In this document: piece by piece, positions 5,456 to 5,729 of the stretch
How the letters are laid out: each line of letters starts with the position of its first letter
Numbering within the stretch: position 1 is the first letter of the stretch
Assembly (NCBI GenBank): GCA_014523525.1
Contig: JAATVL010000286.1
Coordinates: forward strand, 1-5,729
Direction of reading: 5' to 3'
Length of the DNA: 5,729 bases
Source: Nitrososphaerales archaeon TH703
GTDB taxonomy: Archaea > Thermoproteota > Nitrososphaeria > Nitrososphaerales > Nitrososphaeraceae
Translations under genes and position numbers: made by a program
The notes under the pieces: generated by a model
The model's database searches: none
Seen by the model: only the letters and a program-made list of their open reading frames with translations
What the model was told of the DNA's origin: nothing

Positions 5456-5729
5456 TTATTTTTCGATTCCTGTGTTTCTTATTAAAATCTCCCTTTTCAA
5501 GGCTCTGTTAAAATTAAATGAAAGTCTATCCAGTGTAAAATTTGATATAAGTTCCCTAGAGTTTACTATCATTGAGTCGACCATTGATGGTGAATTACTT
5601 AAAGATAGAAGCACGTCAACCAGTTTATCTATCTCGCCGTCCTTCACAGTCAACCCTATTTTATTATCGTTTATTAACTCTTCGAGCTCCCCTTCACAAA
5701 TGCCTATCTGGGGCTTGTTACAAGCCAGA
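5456..5729 (-). CDS. Glycosyltransferase (GT4-like), C-terminal end, partial at right edge
   Basis: The minus-strand frame is open from the window edge to a TAA at 5456-5458, giving the last 90 residues of a longer protein; the LTVKD position that could serve as an internal TTG start is not the real start. The sequence CNKPQIGICEGELEELI followed by NKIGLTVKDGEIDKLVDVL matches the end of the donor-binding lobe of WbuB-like/GT4 enzymes ('a..kPiIg...gE...li.....G..v..gd...l...i..L'), followed by the usual C-terminal helices (SREL...FTLDRLSFNFNRAL). It lies upstream of the other glycosyltransferase on the same strand with a gap of about 155 bases, consistent with one glycan locus, although the intervening TATA-like site suggests separate transcription. 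The acceptor and sugar are unknown. Confidence 0.75.
   Translation of the reverse strand, partial: LACNKPQIGICEGELEELINDNKIGLTVKDGEIDKLVDVLLSLSNSPSMVDSMIVNSRELISNFTLDRLSFNFNRALKREILIRNTGIEK

Noticed and set aside
1..5729. Defence system, CRISPR array, transposon or integrase
   Set aside because: No spaced direct repeats, no transposase or recombinase motifs, no nuclease/helicase or toxin-antitoxin motifs were found; the intact genes fit a glycan locus.

Overview
The window is AT-rich DNA that looks archaeal, most likely from a soil-type ammonia-oxidising thaumarchaeon (Nitrososphaerales, for example a Nitrosocosmicus/Nitrososphaera relative). This rests on protein flavour (a PQQ-sugar-dehydrogenase-type relic, a membrane-anchored DMFase-like protein), TTG starts, the absence of clear Shine-Dalgarno sites, and TATA-like boxes placed for leaderless transcription. 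No rRNA or tRNA was seen to confirm it, so the taxonomy is inference.

Layout. 1-194 holds no convincing gene. 195-1184 (minus) is an intact membrane-anchored protein with an N,N-dimethylformamidase-large-subunit-like / GATase1-like domain. 1331-1848 (minus) is a decayed, frameshifted C-terminal piece of a glucose/sorbosone (PQQ-type) dehydrogenase. 1859-2069 (plus) is a decayed C-terminal piece of an S9 (DPP-IV-like) peptidase. 2127-3629 (plus) is an intact 14-helix polysaccharide flippase. 3653-3981 (plus) is a broken C-terminal piece of a group 1/GT4 glycosyltransferase, fused almost without spacer to 3972-4189 (plus), a broken C-terminal piece of a paralogue of the DMFase-like protein at the left of the window. 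4212-5300 (minus) is an intact GT4 glycosyltransferase, and 5456-5729 (minus) is the C-terminal end of another, running off the right edge. A short unexplained two-frame coding-like segment (5307-5421, minus) lies between these last two.

Biology. The intact genes (flippase plus two glycosyltransferases) are the usual content of a surface-glycan (exopolysaccharide or S-layer/N-glycan) locus: the glycosyltransferases build a lipid-linked glycan in the cytoplasm and the flippase moves it across the membrane. The DMFase-like protein is predicted to face the outside of the cell; its function is not known.

The most notable point is how much of the apparently empty DNA is made of gene relics. At least four different proteins are represented only by frameshifted C-terminal fragments, abutting one another. 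This marks the region as a site of repeated rearrangement and gene loss next to a glycan locus. I see no CRISPR array, insertion sequence, recombinase, tRNA or recognisable defence system.
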